In this document: positions 24,480 to 35,000 of the stretch, one piece after another | Layout of the letters: every line of letters starts with the position of its first letter | How positions within the stretch are numbered: position 1 is the first letter of the stretch | Assembly: GCA_947652615.1 (NCBI GenBank) | Contig: CANTDX010000017.1 | Coordinates: 1-58,935, forward strand | Direction of reading: 5' to 3' | DNA: 58,935 nt | Source: an uncultured Dorea sp. | GTDB lineage: Bacteria > Bacillota > Clostridia > Lachnospirales > Lachnospiraceae | Made by a program: the position numbers and the translations under genes | Notes under the pieces: model-generated | The model's input: the letters and a program-made list of their open reading frames with translations, nothing else | Database searches by the model: none | What the model was told of the DNA's origin: nothing

Positions 24480-25814
24480 ATGGAAGATATATTAAGCTAT
24501 TTATTATATTGTTCAATAATAATTCCTTTGATTCCGCTGTGTTTCTATCCTGTGCAGGGATATATTAAGAGCCGTATGCCTGTCCTGATCGTGAAGATCA
24601 TTCTGGCGCTTTCAGCGGCGGCAGTGTTGCTGGCGCTGATTGGAAGCTTCATAATTCCCCTGCCCAGTCAGACGGATTATGTGTTGGCTCCTGTTGGTAT
24701 CTATTGTTTCTATCTATATAACAGGGAAGTGAAGATCTTATTTACCAAGAAATTATTCGTGTTTCTGACAGCCTGTGTGGTAGGCGGATATTCGTTTTTA
24801 TTTGCCACGGTGGCTGACTATACGATACATCCGACCAGTAATTATCTGAATTTTTCAACAGAAGCGCTGACCGTGCAGATTCTCATCCTTGCCGCTGCAG
24901 ATGTAGTCCTGTACCGGCCGTTATCCAAATATCTTGGATGGGTAATCTCGAATCTGCATGAAGAGGCGATATGGAAGAGGGTGTGGATCTTCCCGGCGCT
25001 GTTTTTCGCGGCGACCTTCTGTATGTTTCCGCGGGAGTACAGTACCATGTATGTGTGGAAAGTCAGAGAACTCTATCCAATAGCCTTGTGTCTCTTTGTA
25101 TTTTTGGGTATTCTGGTCTATTTCCTGTTCTATGTGGTCGCATATACCTATGTGGAGAAGCAGAGGACGGAGATTGCCAACCGGATGCTTGCCATGCAGG
25201 GGACGCAATATCAGCAACTACTGCGGACGGTGGAGGAGAACAGCCGGATCCGGCATGATTTCCGGCATCAGCTCATTGTGATCGCAGAGCTGGTAGGGCA
25301 GAAAGAGTATGAGAAGCTGGAAGAATATGTCCGCAAATATATCAACGACGGGCAGGCCGAGGTGAAGCTGTATTCTTATTCGGCTGCGGTGAATGCGCTG
25401 ATCTCGTATTATGAGTCTGTCTGCATGAGGAGGGGGATCCGGACGGAATTCGCGGTGTCTCTGCCGAACCGGCTGCCTGTGTCGGATCAGGACTTCTGCG
25501 TGATGCTGGGGAATCTGCTTGAGAATGCAATAGACGGGAGCGGGGAGCTGGAAGATCCGTACATCTGCCTGAAAATCGGGCAGACATCGTCGAATATGCT
25601 GGCGGTCAAGGTAATGAATCCGTGTCAGGGAGAGCTGGTCAGGGAGAACGGGCATTATCGTTCCACCAAGAGGGATGGATACGGACAGGGATTGGAATCT
25701 GTGAACCTGATTGCAGAGAAATATCAAGGCGTGATGGAGATCCTGGCGGATGGGAAGCTATTCACCGTTAAGGTGCTGCTGCAGATACCGGGCAGGAGTG
25801 CAGGCAGTTCCTAA
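24480..25814 (+). CDS. AgrC-like sensor histidine kinase
   Basis: A 444-residue membrane kinase. The N-terminal 215 residues hold six or seven hydrophobic segments, as in AgrC-type peptide sensors. The phosphoacceptor region is SRIRHDFRHQLIVIAEL, followed by a GHKL ATPase with N box LGNLLENAID and G box YGQGLESVNLIAEKY. I place the start at ATG 24480 behind GAGGAAG; a GTG at 24465 that overlaps the regulator stop is possible. No AgrB or AgrD homologue is nearby, so the signal is unknown and may come from the operon product or from outside. Confidence 0.85.
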   Translation: MEDILSYLLYCSIIIPLIPLCFYPVQGYIKSRMPVLIVKIILALSAAAVLLALIGSFIIPLPSQTDYVLAPVGIYCFYLYNREVKILFTKKLFVFLTACVVGGYSFLFATVADYTIHPTSNYLNFSTEALTVQILILAAADVVLYRPLSKYLGWVISNLHEEAIWKRVWIFPALFFAATFCMFPREYSTMYVWKVRELYPIALCLFVFLGILVYFLFYVVAYTYVEKQRTEIANRMLAMQGTQYQQLLRTVEENSRIRHDFRHQLIVIAELVGQKEYEKLEEYVRKYINDGQAEVKLYSYSAAVNALISYYESVCMRRGIRTEFAVSLPNRLPVSDQDFCVMLGNLLENAIDGSGELEDPYICLKIGQTSSNMLAVKVMNPCQGELVRENGHYRSTKRDGYGQGLESVNLIAEKYQGVMEILADGKLFTVKVLLQIPGRSAGSS

Positions 25815-25825
25815 GGTTCTGGTTT

Positions 25826-27100
25826 TTGGAGAGGAGAGAAGAGATGGATACATTTCTAGTGAATACGGTTATTTTCCTGGCACTGGTGGTGGTGTTCGGT
25901 TATTTGAACGAGAAGGTGACGCGGTTCACCCATGAGATCGCATTAATGTTGTTTGCAGTGATACTTGGCGGGGCGTTGGCGGTATTTGGCGCCGTCTCTA
26001 AGGGGACGGGGGCCGTATCGCAGATACTTGAAGAGGTTCAGTTCTTTAATCTGGAGGGATTCCTGATCGAAGGTGTCTTATGCTTTATGCTGTTCGCGGG
26101 CTCCTGTCATATGAAGCTTCTGGATTTTAAGAAGCATGCGAGGGCGATCTCGCTTCTAGCGGTGGGGGCTACATTTCTTGGCGCCGTGTTCTACGGAGTG
26201 ATCTTCTATGGCGCCGGGAAGCTTCTGGGGCTTACTCTTACGCTTCCGGTCTGTCTGATGTTCGGGAGTATCGTTGCGCCTACGGATCCGATCGCCGCGA
26301 CCAGTATCCTGAAGAAGTTCCATCTGCCGCCTGGGATCAGCTTCATCATCGAGGGAGAGTCTCTTCTGAACGACGGGATGGGAGTGGCTCTTTTTATCTT
26401 CTTCTCAGGGATGGTCACGGCCGAAGGAAGCGGCGGTTTCTTTGCCGTCATGGCGAAGGAGCTTCTCGGAGCTGTAGTTGTGGGGATACTTGTGACGGCG
26501 GTCTGTTTCCCCATATTCAGCCATACGAAGGATGAGTCAAGGCAGATCTTCACCAGTCTGCTGGCGGTGTCGCTGGCGTATGTACTGTGTGAGGCCTTCG
26601 GATTCTCCGGGGCGATCGCCTCTGTTGTCTGCGGCGTTTTGTTCTCTGCGCTTCGCAACCGGTCGGAGCAGAAGGGAGCGCCCCTTATGCTTAAGCAGTT
26701 CGATATCTTCTGGGGGATTCTGGATACGCTGCTGAATTCGATCCTGTATGTCATGCTTGGCCTGTCATTTATACATATCCTGCAGATGCCGCATGTATTG
26801 CTCTTGTCGGTACTGGCGGTTGCCGCCAACCTGATCGGGCGGACGGGCAGCCTTGGCGCGGCGTCGCTGTTCATCGGCCCGCTGCCGGACGGGTATCGGA
26901 AAGGGCAGTTTATCAGGCTGCTGACCTGGGGAGGCCTTAGGGGAGGCCTGTCGGTAGCGCTCGCTATGAGTACCCAAGGAATCGTCCCCGATGAGATCTA
27001 TCATGTGATCCTGGGCGGGACATATGCGGTGGTATTCTTCACGACGATCGTTCAGGGCATGACGATGCGCAGGGTGTACGAGAATATTCAGAGGAGCTAA
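25826..27100 (+). CDS. NhaP-type sodium/proton antiporter (CPA1)
   Basis: A 424-residue membrane protein with about twelve helices. The block GSIVAPTDPIAATSIL contains the ion-binding Asp of CPA1 antiporters, followed by FIIEGESLLNDGMGVALF and WGGLRGGLSVALAMS. There is no cytosolic regulatory tail. It starts 11 nt after the kinase gene and ends 4 nt before the phosphatase gene, so it belongs to the same transcript. Its role beside an NRPS is unclear; it may supply or balance the cation gradient that drives the MATE exporter (inference). Confidence 0.86.
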   Translation: MERREEMDTFLVNTVIFLALVVVFGYLNEKVTRFTHEIALMLFAVILGGALAVFGAVSKGTGAVSQILEEVQFFNLEGFLIEGVLCFMLFAGSCHMKLLDFKKHARAISLLAVGATFLGAVFYGVIFYGAGKLLGLTLTLPVCLMFGSIVAPTDPIAATSILKKFHLPPGISFIIEGESLLNDGMGVALFIFFSGMVTAEGSGGFFAVMAKELLGAVVVGILVTAVCFPIFSHTKDESRQIFTSLLAVSLAYVLCEAFGFSGAIASVVCGVLFSALRNRSEQKGAPLMLKQFDIFWGILDTLLNSILYVMLGLSFIHILQMPHVLLLSVLAVAANLIGRTGSLGAASLFIGPLPDGYRKGQFIRLLTWGGLRGGLSVALAMSTQGIVPDEIYHVILGGTYAVVFFTTIVQGMTMRRVYENIQRS

Positions 27101-27104
27101 TCGA

Positions 27105-28664
27105 ATGAAATTATACAAGAAGCTTACGGTGATATTTGCCGTGTGTATCTTAAGCTTCGGAATACTGGCATGTGCGGCGGGTTTCAAAGCGAATTACCGC
27201 CGGGAGCAGGAGCGCAACCAGGCTTATCTGCTTCGGTGTGCGCATCTTGCGGCGAAGATATTTCGGCAGTCAGACGTGGCAGAGCTTGCGTCAGACGGTG
27301 ACAGCATTTATTATCAGGACTGTAAGAGAGAGATGGACCAGATTCAGAAGGAAATGGGATTAAAGTATGTCTATACCTATGTCCCCTCTGAGGATGGGAG
27401 GTCGCTGACGGTCGCAATGATCTCGGGAATGACAGAGGATACCGGGTGGAAGCCGGGACAGATCGTGGAAGAAGAGGTACCTTCGGAGGCGCTTCATGTA
27501 TATGAGGGAAGGGAAGAGAGCGGCTTTCGGATCGTCAGGAATCAATATGGCTATGTGGCGACCGCGTACTGTCCGGTCTATGGGCCGGACGGAAGGATCC
27601 AGGCAGTAACGGGCGCGGATCTGGAACGCCTGGAGGTTGTGTCTGCGTATTTCAGGGAGGTCAGATGGGTATCCGCATGGATTCTTGCAGGCTGCGGGGT
27701 ACTGTTCTTCCTGCTTCGGTACTTAAGCCGGCGCTGTGTGATCCGTCCTGTCGTAGAATTGTCGGAGCATATGGGACACTTCGTAAGAGACAGGGAGGAA
27801 GGGAGAGAATTTGCACGGCTCGCGGTCAAGAGCCGGGATGAGATCGGGCAGATGACCGAGACATTTAACCAGATGGCGGAAGAGCTTGCATACTATATAA
27901 AGCAGACGGCAGATATGGCGGCTGCGGCGGAGCGCAAGAGGGCCGAGATGGAAGCCGCAAAGCGCATCCAGGAGGCAAGCCTGCCGGATGGAGATGACCC
28001 ATATAAGGACGATCCCCGCTTCAGCCTCTATGCCGGTATGAAGGCGGCGAGACAGGTCGGGGGTGACTTCTATGATCATTTCAAGATATCCGATGACCGG
28101 CTTGCCACCGTGATCGGGGATGTCTCCGGCAAGGGGATCACGGCGGCGCTGTTCATGATGCGTGCCATGACATTGATAAGAGAGCGGACACTGGAAGGAA
28201 GCGCTCCCTCCCGGATACTGGAGCAGGCCAATCAGGAGCTATGCGTCAGAAATCCATCGGGAATGTTCGTCACAGTATTCATCGGGATTCTGAACCTGAA
28301 CACCGGAAGATATAGCTTCGCCAGCGCCGGTCACAATCCGCCTTACCTGTGCCGCGGTAATTTTGAAGCCATTCGCCTTGAATCAGGAGTCCCGTTAGGA
28401 CTGTTTGAAGACGAAGAATATGTAAGCGCCGACCTGGAACTGAATTCCGGCGACAGCCTGTTCCTATACACAGACGGCATAACCGAAGCCATGAACCGGG
28501 GGAAAGAACTATGGGGAGAAGTACGGCTTAAGGAGACATTGAATCTGCATCAAGATAAAACATGCGCCGAACTGCTCCATATGATTGACCATGCTGTAGC
28601 CGAGTTCGCAGGCGATGCAGAGCAGGCCGACGATATCACCATGCTCTGCCTGAAATATAATTGA
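27105..28664 (+). CDS. Membrane SpoIIE/RsbU-type serine phosphatase
   Basis: A 519-residue protein: a membrane segment at residues 5-27, an extracellular sensor domain (about 28-185), a second membrane segment (about 190-208), a HAMP linker, a short coiled coil, then a PP2C-type phosphatase (about 290-518). The catalytic metal-binding Asp residues are in VGGDFYDHF, VIGDVSGKG and QADDITMLCL. Such phosphatases dephosphorylate STAS anti-anti-sigma proteins, and a STAS gene follows 23 nt later. The outer domain would let an external cue set the phosphorylation state. An ATG at 27105 with a GAGGAG site upstream supports the start. Confidence 0.88.
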   Translation: MKLYKKLTVIFAVCILSFGILACAAGFKANYRREQERNQAYLLRCAHLAAKIFRQSDVAELASDGDSIYYQDCKREMDQIQKEMGLKYVYTYVPSEDGRSLTVAMISGMTEDTGWKPGQIVEEEVPSEALHVYEGREESGFRIVRNQYGYVATAYCPVYGPDGRIQAVTGADLERLEVVSAYFREVRWVSAWILAGCGVLFFLLRYLSRRCVIRPVVELSEHMGHFVRDREEGREFARLAVKSRDEIGQMTETFNQMAEELAYYIKQTADMAAAAERKRAEMEAAKRIQEASLPDGDDPYKDDPRFSLYAGMKAARQVGGDFYDHFKISDDRLATVIGDVSGKGITAALFMMRAMTLIRERTLEGSAPSRILEQANQELCVRNPSGMFVTVFIGILNLNTGRYSFASAGHNPPYLCRGNFEAIRLESGVPLGLFEDEEYVSADLELNSGDSLFLYTDGITEAMNRGKELWGEVRLKETLNLHQDKTCAELLHMIDHAVAEFAGDAEQADDITMLCLKYN

Positions 28665-28687
28665 AAAGAACACAAGGAGGATTCACC

Positions 28688-29008
28688 ATGACAATCACAA
28701 TGAAAACAGAAGGCACCGCTGCCACGCTCCACGTAGAGGGCTGGCTTGATACCCAGTCTTCCCCTGATCTTGGGAAGGCGGTCAAAGCGCTCCCGGAGGA
28801 GACGGCCGCCCTGATACTGGATTTTAAGAAGCTGGAGTATATTTCATCCTCCGGCCTTCGGGAAGTAGTAGCGGCATATAAGAAGATGAAGGATAAAAAC
28901 GGCACATTCTCTGTGATCCATGTAGGGAACGAGGTCATGGATGTGTTCCGTCTTACCGGGTTTGACAAGAAACTGGATATCAGAAGCGCAGGAGAGGTGA
29001 TAAGATGA
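28688..29008 (+). CDS. STAS-domain anti-anti-sigma-like protein
   Basis: A 106-residue single STAS domain like SpoIIAA and RsbV. LHVEGWLDTQSSPDLGKAV gives the first strands, and LEYISSSGLREVV holds the Ser pair (Ser54/Ser55 before Gly56) where the family is phosphorylated. I take ATG 28688 behind AAGGAGG. It overlaps the NRPS start by 4 nt (ATGA), so it is made with the synthetase. Expected partners in the same operon are the SpoIIE-type phosphatase and the ATPase domain on the MATE protein. No sigma factor gene is near. Confidence 0.9.
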   Translation: MTITMKTEGTAATLHVEGWLDTQSSPDLGKAVKALPEETAALILDFKKLEYISSSGLREVVAAYKKMKDKNGTFSVIHVGNEVMDVFRLTGFDKKLDIRSAGEVIR

Positions 29009-32000
29009 GAGATGATTTTGCATATTACGGCGATATAGTCAGGGAGCCGGAGCTGGATTCCTGCCTGCTTGCCGATCATGACGGGACGGGAATGACGGAA
29101 GCGGAATATATACACAGTGTGAAGAAGGAAGCGGCGCTGGCGGCGGCTTCTTTTTGTATGGAACGGGAATGGGATATGATAGAGTTGGCAAAATCAGTCC
29201 TGATGCTTGTATTATCGAAGTATACCGGCCATACGGCGGCGCTGGCGGCAGTTGCGGCAAAGGGGCGGTTGTTCCCGGTATTCCTTGACAGCGAGAAGAC
29301 GCCGGATTTCCGGGAGTATTATGGCGGCTATATCAGGCAGGCGGAAGATAGCAGGATGCATGATGAGATTCCCTTTGAAGAGCTTCGGGCGGAATTCGGA
29401 TGGAGTTCTTTTCCTTATCTTACGAGTGAAGCCGGATTCTATGATTCCTTCTCGCTGGGGGACTATCAGGACAGCAAGGCGAAGCTTGGGATCTGCACTG
29501 TAATTGCAGGGCGCAAGCTTGTAGTGAAGGTAAAATATAACAGAGAAATATACGATCAGAAGACGATAGAGCGATTCCTTGAATCCTTTGATGCGGTCCT
29601 TATGCAGGTTGCAAAGGGAGAAGCCCGGATCGCGGAGTTGTCTCTGCTTACGGATAACTTGTCGGCAGAATTGGATGCATTGAACCGGACGGAATGCCCT
29701 TATGATGAGAATCGCACGGTGGTAGATCTGATCCAGGAGGCAATCGGGCGCTATGGTGACCGGACGGCGGTAGTCTATCGGGACCATAAGATGACCTATC
29801 GGCAGTTCGGGGAGATGACGGACCGGATCGCATCTTACATCCATTCCAGAGGAATCGGAAGGGAGGATGTGGTGGCGATCCTGATACCCAGATGTGAGTA
29901 TATGCCGGCTGCGGCTTACGGCGTGGTGAAAGCAGGAGCGGCTTATCAGCCGTTGGATCCAAGCTATCCGCCGGAGCGGCTGAAATTCATGATGGAGGAT
30001 GCGAAGGTAAGGCTTCTGATCGCGGAGGAAGCGCTGCTTCCTTTGGTGCCGGATTATGAGGGGGAGGTGCTGACGATAGAGGAGCTTGCCGGACTGCCGG
30101 ACGCTGCGGCGGCAGAGGAGCTTAAGCCATGGTATCCGTCTAAGGAGGATCTGTTTATTCTGCTCTACACCTCGGGAACGACGGGGCTTCCCAAGGGTGT
30201 GATGCTGGAGCACGGCAACCTTGCGGCCTTCATCCACTGGTATCGGAATTATTATCATATGACGGAAGACAGCAGGGCGGCGGCGTATGCTTCCTTTGGT
30301 TTTGACGCCAACATGATGGATACGTATCCGGCCCTGGCAAGCGGCGGGCAGGTACATATTATTGAGGAAGAGATCCGGCTTGAGCTTCTCGCGCTTCGGA
30401 ATTACTTCGAGAAGAATCAGATCACCCACAGCTTCATGACGACCCAGGTGGGAAGACAGTACGCCAGCCTGTTCCCGGATGCCAGGTATCCGAAATACCT
30501 GTCTGTGGGCGGGGAGACGCTTGTCCCTGTCGCTCTGCCGGAATACAGATTCTATAATGTCTATGGGCCGACGGAGTGCACCATCCTTACGACGGCATTT
30601 CCGATGGACCGGATGTATCAGAACGTTCCGATCGGCAGCGCCAATCAGAATATCCGGCTGTATGTGACCGACCGTCACGGGAAGCGGCTTCCGGTCGGTG
30701 TTCCGGGCGAGCTGTGGATTGCCGGGCCTCAGGTGGGAAGAGGATATCTGAACCGTCCGGAGAAGACGGAAGAGGTCTTTATCAGGAATCCGTTCTCTCA
30801 GGATGAGGGTTACCGGAGAGTCTACCGTTCCGGTGACATCGTTCGTTTCCTTCCGGATGGAAATATAGAGTTCATCGGAAGGAATGACGCCCAGGTGAAG
30901 ATCCGGGGATTCCGCATCGAGCTTACGGAGGTGGAAGGAGTTATCCGCGAATTCGGCGGGATCAGGGATGTTACGGTTGCAGCCTTTGACGAGGCGGGCG
31001 GCGGCAAGTTCATTGCGGCTTACGTTGTCTCTGACGATCCGGTGGATATCGGCGCGCTGCATGCATTTATCCGGGAGAGGAAGCCGCCTTATCTGGTTCC
31101 GGCGGTCACCATGCAGATTGATCAGATCCCGCTCACCCAGAACCATAAGGTCAATAAGCGCGCCCTTCCGGTACCTAAGAAAGAGGCGGAAGAGATCGTA
31201 AGGCCGAAGGATGAGGTTCAGCAGAGGATCTATGACTGTCTGGCGGAGATTCTGGGGTATGAGGAGTTCGGGATCACGGAGGATATTCATGAGGCGGGGC
31301 TTACATCCATCGGCGCGCTTCGTTTTATCGTGATGCTGTCCAGGGAATTCGGGGTTACGGTCAATATCAGGGATCTGACAGAGTATTCTACCATAGAGAA
31401 ATTGGGGGCATATATAGAGAATGCAGAGAGGGAAGGCGCAAGGGAGATCCGGGAGAAATATCCGCTGACACAGACGCAGCTTGGAATCTATGTGGAATGT
31501 ATGATGAATCCGGGGTCAGTCTTCTATAATCTGCCGGGGAGCTTCACATTCTCAAGGGAGGTTCCGTTCAGTATAGAGAGTCTTGGCAGAAGCATAAGGA
31601 AGGTGATAGACGCCCATCCTGCCATGAAGTGCAGTATCCGGACGGATGAGAACGGAGATACCTTCATGTATCCGAATGAGGACAGGGAGGTTGTGATCGA
31701 GCAGTTTGCCGGGACGGAAGAAGAGTATGAGACGTTCTTTCAGAATTTTGCGAAGCCCTTTGACTTGGCAGAGGGGCCGTTGTATCGGATTGCCACATTT
31801 CTGACCAGGGAACATTTGTATCTGGTGACGGATTTCCACCATATCATCAGCGACGGGACATCGATCGCAATCTTTGCCGAAGAGCTTGACCGTGTCCTCA
31901 CCGAAGAGGAGCCGGCAGGAGAGGACTATTCGCAGTTTGACATAGCCGTAAGCGAGGAGAAGGCAAGAGAGAGCGAGGCGTATCAGAAGGCCAGGGCATA

Positions 32001-35000
32001 CTATGATTCCGTATTTGCCGGGGTGTCCGAATGTACGGTTGTGGACCGTGATGTCTATGACGAGGAGGAGAGCTGCGGCTTCTGCCGCCGCTACAGCAGC
32101 AGACTGTCCCCCAAGCGGGTGGAGAGTTACTGCCGGAAGCATAAGATCACGCCGAATGTGTTCTTCCTCTCTGTGATGGGATATGTGCTGGGGAAATACG
32201 CCGGGAGCGAGGAGGCCTGCTTTACGACGATCTATAACGGAAGAGGCGACGGCCGGACTGCGGGTACGGCCGGGATGCTGGTGAAGACGCTGCCGGTGCT
32301 GTGTATGCTTGAGGAACAGACGGAGATCCCGGATTATGTAAGCCGTGTGCAGGAACAGCTCTTGTCTTCCATGGCTAATGATATCTACTCCTTTGCAGAG
32401 ATCAGCAGGGCATATGGGATCCGTCCGGAGATCATGTTCGTCTACCAGGGGGATGATTTCGTGGAGTTTGAGATCGGCGGGCAGAAGACCGTCTTTCGCG
32501 AGGCGGTGTCCGATCGGGCGAAGGCGGCGATCTCTGTGAATATCTTCCTGGAGAACGGGAAGTACCGGTATGAGTTCGAATACCGGAAGAATATGTTCAG
32601 CGAAGCGTTCATGGAAGATCTGTACGAGGTCTTGACGGAGGCGGCAGTAAGCTTCCTTGGGGCGCTGACCCTTGGAGACGTGAACATCCTGTCGGCAAGG
32701 CAGGAGAGGCTGATCGAGAGCTTCAACGAGACGGACTATCCGGTGGAGCCGGTCAGTGTGAATCGGTTATTTGAAGCGTGGGTGAAAAAGGCACCTCAAA
32801 GGACGGCGGTGATCGCAAACGGAGAGAAACTGACCTATGAAGAACTGAATCATCTGGCCAACCGGCTTGCCCATTCCCTGATCGGGCTTGGAGTGAAAGA
32901 AGATACCATCGTGGGCCTGATCTTAGAGAGAAGCGTCAACGTCTATATCACCAGGCAGGGAATCCTGAAGGCAGGCGGCGCATTCCTTCCGCTGGTGCCG
33001 GAGTACCCGGATGACAGGATTGATTTCTGCCTGACGGATGCCGAGTGTCCTTATGTGATCACCACGGAGCAGATCAGGGATGAGAGAAGCGCCTTGTGGG
33101 CAGGCAAGCCTTACCGGGTATTGACGGTGGAGGAATTATTGAAGGCAGAAGAGGGAAGGGAGGAGGAATGGGAGTCTGATCCCGGACTTGCGATTCAGAC
33201 CTCTTCTCTGGCATACTGCCTCTACACCTCGGGATCCACGGGACGGCCCAAGGGTGTGCTGATCGAACACGGCAATCTCTGTAACTTCGTCAACTCCAAT
33301 CCAAAGAATCCGGAGAGCACCAGTTATACGGCCAATGGAACCGTATCCCTTGCGCTGGCTTCTATCTCTTTTGATGTGTCGGTCATGGAAGAGTTCATAC
33401 CCCTGTGCAACGGTATGACCATCTGTATGGCCAACGAGGAGGAGATCCACAATCCGCTTGCCCTTGCCGAACTTCTGATCAAGAATAAAGTGGACATCAT
33501 GAAGTGTACGCCGTCATATATGACGAATATCATAGAGGTTCCCCAGATGCGGGAGGCTCTTGCCGGAGTGAAGGCATTTGTCATAGGGGCGGAGCCCTAT
33601 CCGCAGACACTCTACGGTAAGATGCGAAGGGTCAATCCGACGGCTGTCATCGGCAACAGCTACGGGCCGACGGAGTGTACCGTGAGCTGTACCACGAAGA
33701 TATTGGAGAATGACGGCGAGATCACGATCGGCGGTCCGCTCACGAATATGAAGCTCTATGTGGTTAATCGGAAGAATAAGCTTCTCCCGGTGGGAGTAAG
33801 CGGCGAGCTGATCATATGCGGAGCCGGTGTGGGGAGAGGTTATGTGAAGCTTCCGGATAAGAACAGGAAGTCCTTCTTTAGGCTTCGCGGGCTTCCTGCC
33901 TATCACAGCGGGGATCTTGTCAAATGGAACCGAAAGGGCGAGATCGTGTTCCAGGGGAGGCTTGATAATCAGGTGAAGCTTCGAGGACTTAGGGTGGAGT
34001 TAGACGAGGTTGAGGGTGCGATCAACACATTTGACGGAGTGAAGACAAGCAAGGTGATCGTAAGGAGTAACGGAAGCGAAGAGTATCTTGCAGGATATTT
34101 TACGGCGGAGAAGGAGATTGACCTTGCCATGCTCACAGAGCATTTAAGATCGAAACTCACCCATTATATGGTGCCGAATGCCCTGATGCAGCTTGAGAAG
34201 ATGCCCCTTACCGTCAACGGAAAGATTGACAAGAAGCAGCTTCCCAAGATCACTTACCAGGCGGCAGAAAGAGAATATGTGGAGCCTGTTACCGAACTTC
34301 AAAGGGAACTGTGCGGCAAATTTGCCGAGATCCTGACTCTTGACAGGGTAGGGATTACGGATAACTTTTTCGAGATCGGGGGCACATCCTTAAGTGCGAC
34401 GAAGATTGTCATGTATGCGATCACAGAGGGGTATCCGGTGGTTTATAAGGATGTCTTCGCCAACCCAACGCCGAAGAAACTTGCTGAATTCATTGAAGGG
34501 AAAGGGGTTCAGAAGACAGAGTGTAAGGATGCGGCGTCGGATATCAAGGAGTATGATTATTCTGCAATCTGCAGGCTGCTCTCAAGGAACTGCAGCGAGA
34601 ATGTGGAGCAGATCAAAGAAGGAAGCCTTAGCAATATCCTGCTTACGGGCGCGACCGGATTCTTAGGCATCCATGTGCTGCGGGAATTCCTGTTAGGCTA
34701 TAAGGGCAGGGCATACTGTCTGGTGCGGAAAGGGAATTATCCATCCAGCGAAAAAAGGCTGATGAATATGCTGATGTATTACTTTGATACGCCGTTTCTG
34801 GATGCGTTTGAGGAACGGATCGTGTGTATCGACGGCGATATTACGGACCGGGATATGGTGCTAAGCCTTGAGGCGCTTCCATTTGCCACGGTGATCAACT
34901 GCGCGGCCTGTGTGAAGCATTTTGTGAAGGACGATCTGTTGGATCGGATCAATGTGGAGGGCGTCAGGAATATCACAGAGCTCTGCAGGCGGGCGGGCAG

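Noticed and set aside
29212..31290. 692-residue open frame on the minus strand
   Set aside because: It lies fully within the first module of the NRPS, is rich in Arg and Ile, has no known motif, and arises from codon bias of the coding strand.
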